Virus record (IMG/VR): IMGVR_UViG_3300046318_000491
Span: 89,712 to 153,711 of that record
DNA: 64,000 bases
Reading direction: 5' to 3' (one strand)
Source: a virus
Positions within the stretch are counted from its first letter, which is position 1. Every line of letters starts with the position of its first letter. The position numbers and the translations under genes are program-made. This document shows, piece after piece, positions 63,645 through 64,000 of this stretch. Under the pieces are notes generated by a model. It was not told the DNA's origin. It did no database searches and saw only the letters and a program-made list of their open reading frames with translations.

Positions 63645-63989
63645 TTATCGTCCTCGTTTATTGTTCAACGATTCTCTTATCTCTGTAATTCTATTCTCTG
63701 CTTCAATAACTTCCATAATCTCTGGAAGGCAAATAAGATTATGAACCGTTGATCCTCTCTTAGGAGTAACTACTGGAGTAGTTTTAATTGAATACTTACC
63801 AGCTAGATATGCAGTTCGATTATTAGATAGATTCAATAAGGTTGCTGCCCTACGAATTGATACATACTCTTCACCATCGATAGTCACTGAAGTATTAGTA
63901 AGAAAGTTGCTGTAGTCCTTGCGTGGCTCTCTGGTATTGAAATGATAAAGCACTTCATCTTTATCAAGCAGATAGATAGGCGATGGCAT
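63645..63989 (-). CDS. HTH protein, start uncertain at window edge
   Basis: 114 aa if it starts at the ATG at 63989, but the frame is open to the right edge and CAGGG lies too close to that ATG, so it may begin outside. YVSIRRAATLLNLSNNRTAYLAG is a small HTH like those of the neighbours. Basic C-terminus. Confidence 0.6.
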   Translation of the reverse strand: MPSPIYLLDKDEVLYHFNTREPRKDYSNFLTNTSVTIDGEEYVSIRRAATLLNLSNNRTAYLAGKYSIKTTPVVTPKRGSTVHNLICLPEIMEVIEAENRITEIRESLNNKRGR

Positions 63990-64000
63990 CCCTGTTGGAT

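Overview
The window looks like part of a siphovirus-type phage genome infecting an actinobacterium (Actinomycetota). Support: nearly every gene is on the minus strand; the head-tail genes are in actinobacteriophage style (TerL, portal, capsid maturation protease, long tape measure, Dit-like and repeat-rich minor tail proteins, HK97 gp10-like protein); there are typical actinophage accessory genes (DUF3846, DUF1360, a ClgR-like regulator); and base composition is near 50 percent GC. A mid-GC host such as a freshwater actinobacterium is plausible but only inferred. No DNA polymerase, helicase or integrase is present, so the genome continues outside the window and lifestyle cannot be settled.

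Layout, read right to left as transcribed. 63.99-60.1 kb: MerR-like HTH proteins and a glycan or surface-decoration operon (GT61-like glycosyltransferase, HAD-nucleotidyltransferase fusion, short GDPD). 60.1-55.4 kb: a TerS-like zinc protein with an unusual upstream RNA or DNA structure, a CHAP-like lysin with Ser in place of the nucleophile, two tandem 2OG-Fe(II) oxygenases and a DUF1232-like membrane protein. 55.3-42.1 kb: an early region of many small transcription units (MoxR-like AAA plus VWA pair, SSB, ClgR-like XRE regulator with a HicA-like partner, many small zinc-ribbon proteins). Most units are built alike: a 17-bp repeat, a sigma70-type promoter, one to three small genes and a hairpin terminator. 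42.09-41.2 kb: a gene-less stretch with a plus-strand promoter and structured segments. 41.2-0 kb: the late operon, starting with small proteins and a two-HTH protein behind a near-consensus promoter, then catalase-peroxidase KatG, TerL, portal, Dps, large head proteins, major capsid protein, connectors, major tail protein, tail chaperones, tape measure and tail tip proteins.

Main points of interest: (1) a textbook -1 frameshift site (CCCAAAA, 6-nt spacer, stem-loop) that would fuse a 1117-aa head protein to a metalloprotease / kinase-like / ADP-ribosyltransferase protein; (2) 15 copies of a 17-bp element, 14 of them 25-50 bp upstream of early promoters; (3) 3'-UTR hairpins exposing C-runs, reminiscent of actinobacterial 6C RNA and complementary to the phage's own AAAGGGG Shine-Dalgarno sequences; (4) KatG and Dps, two oxidative-stress proteins, inside the virion-gene operon.
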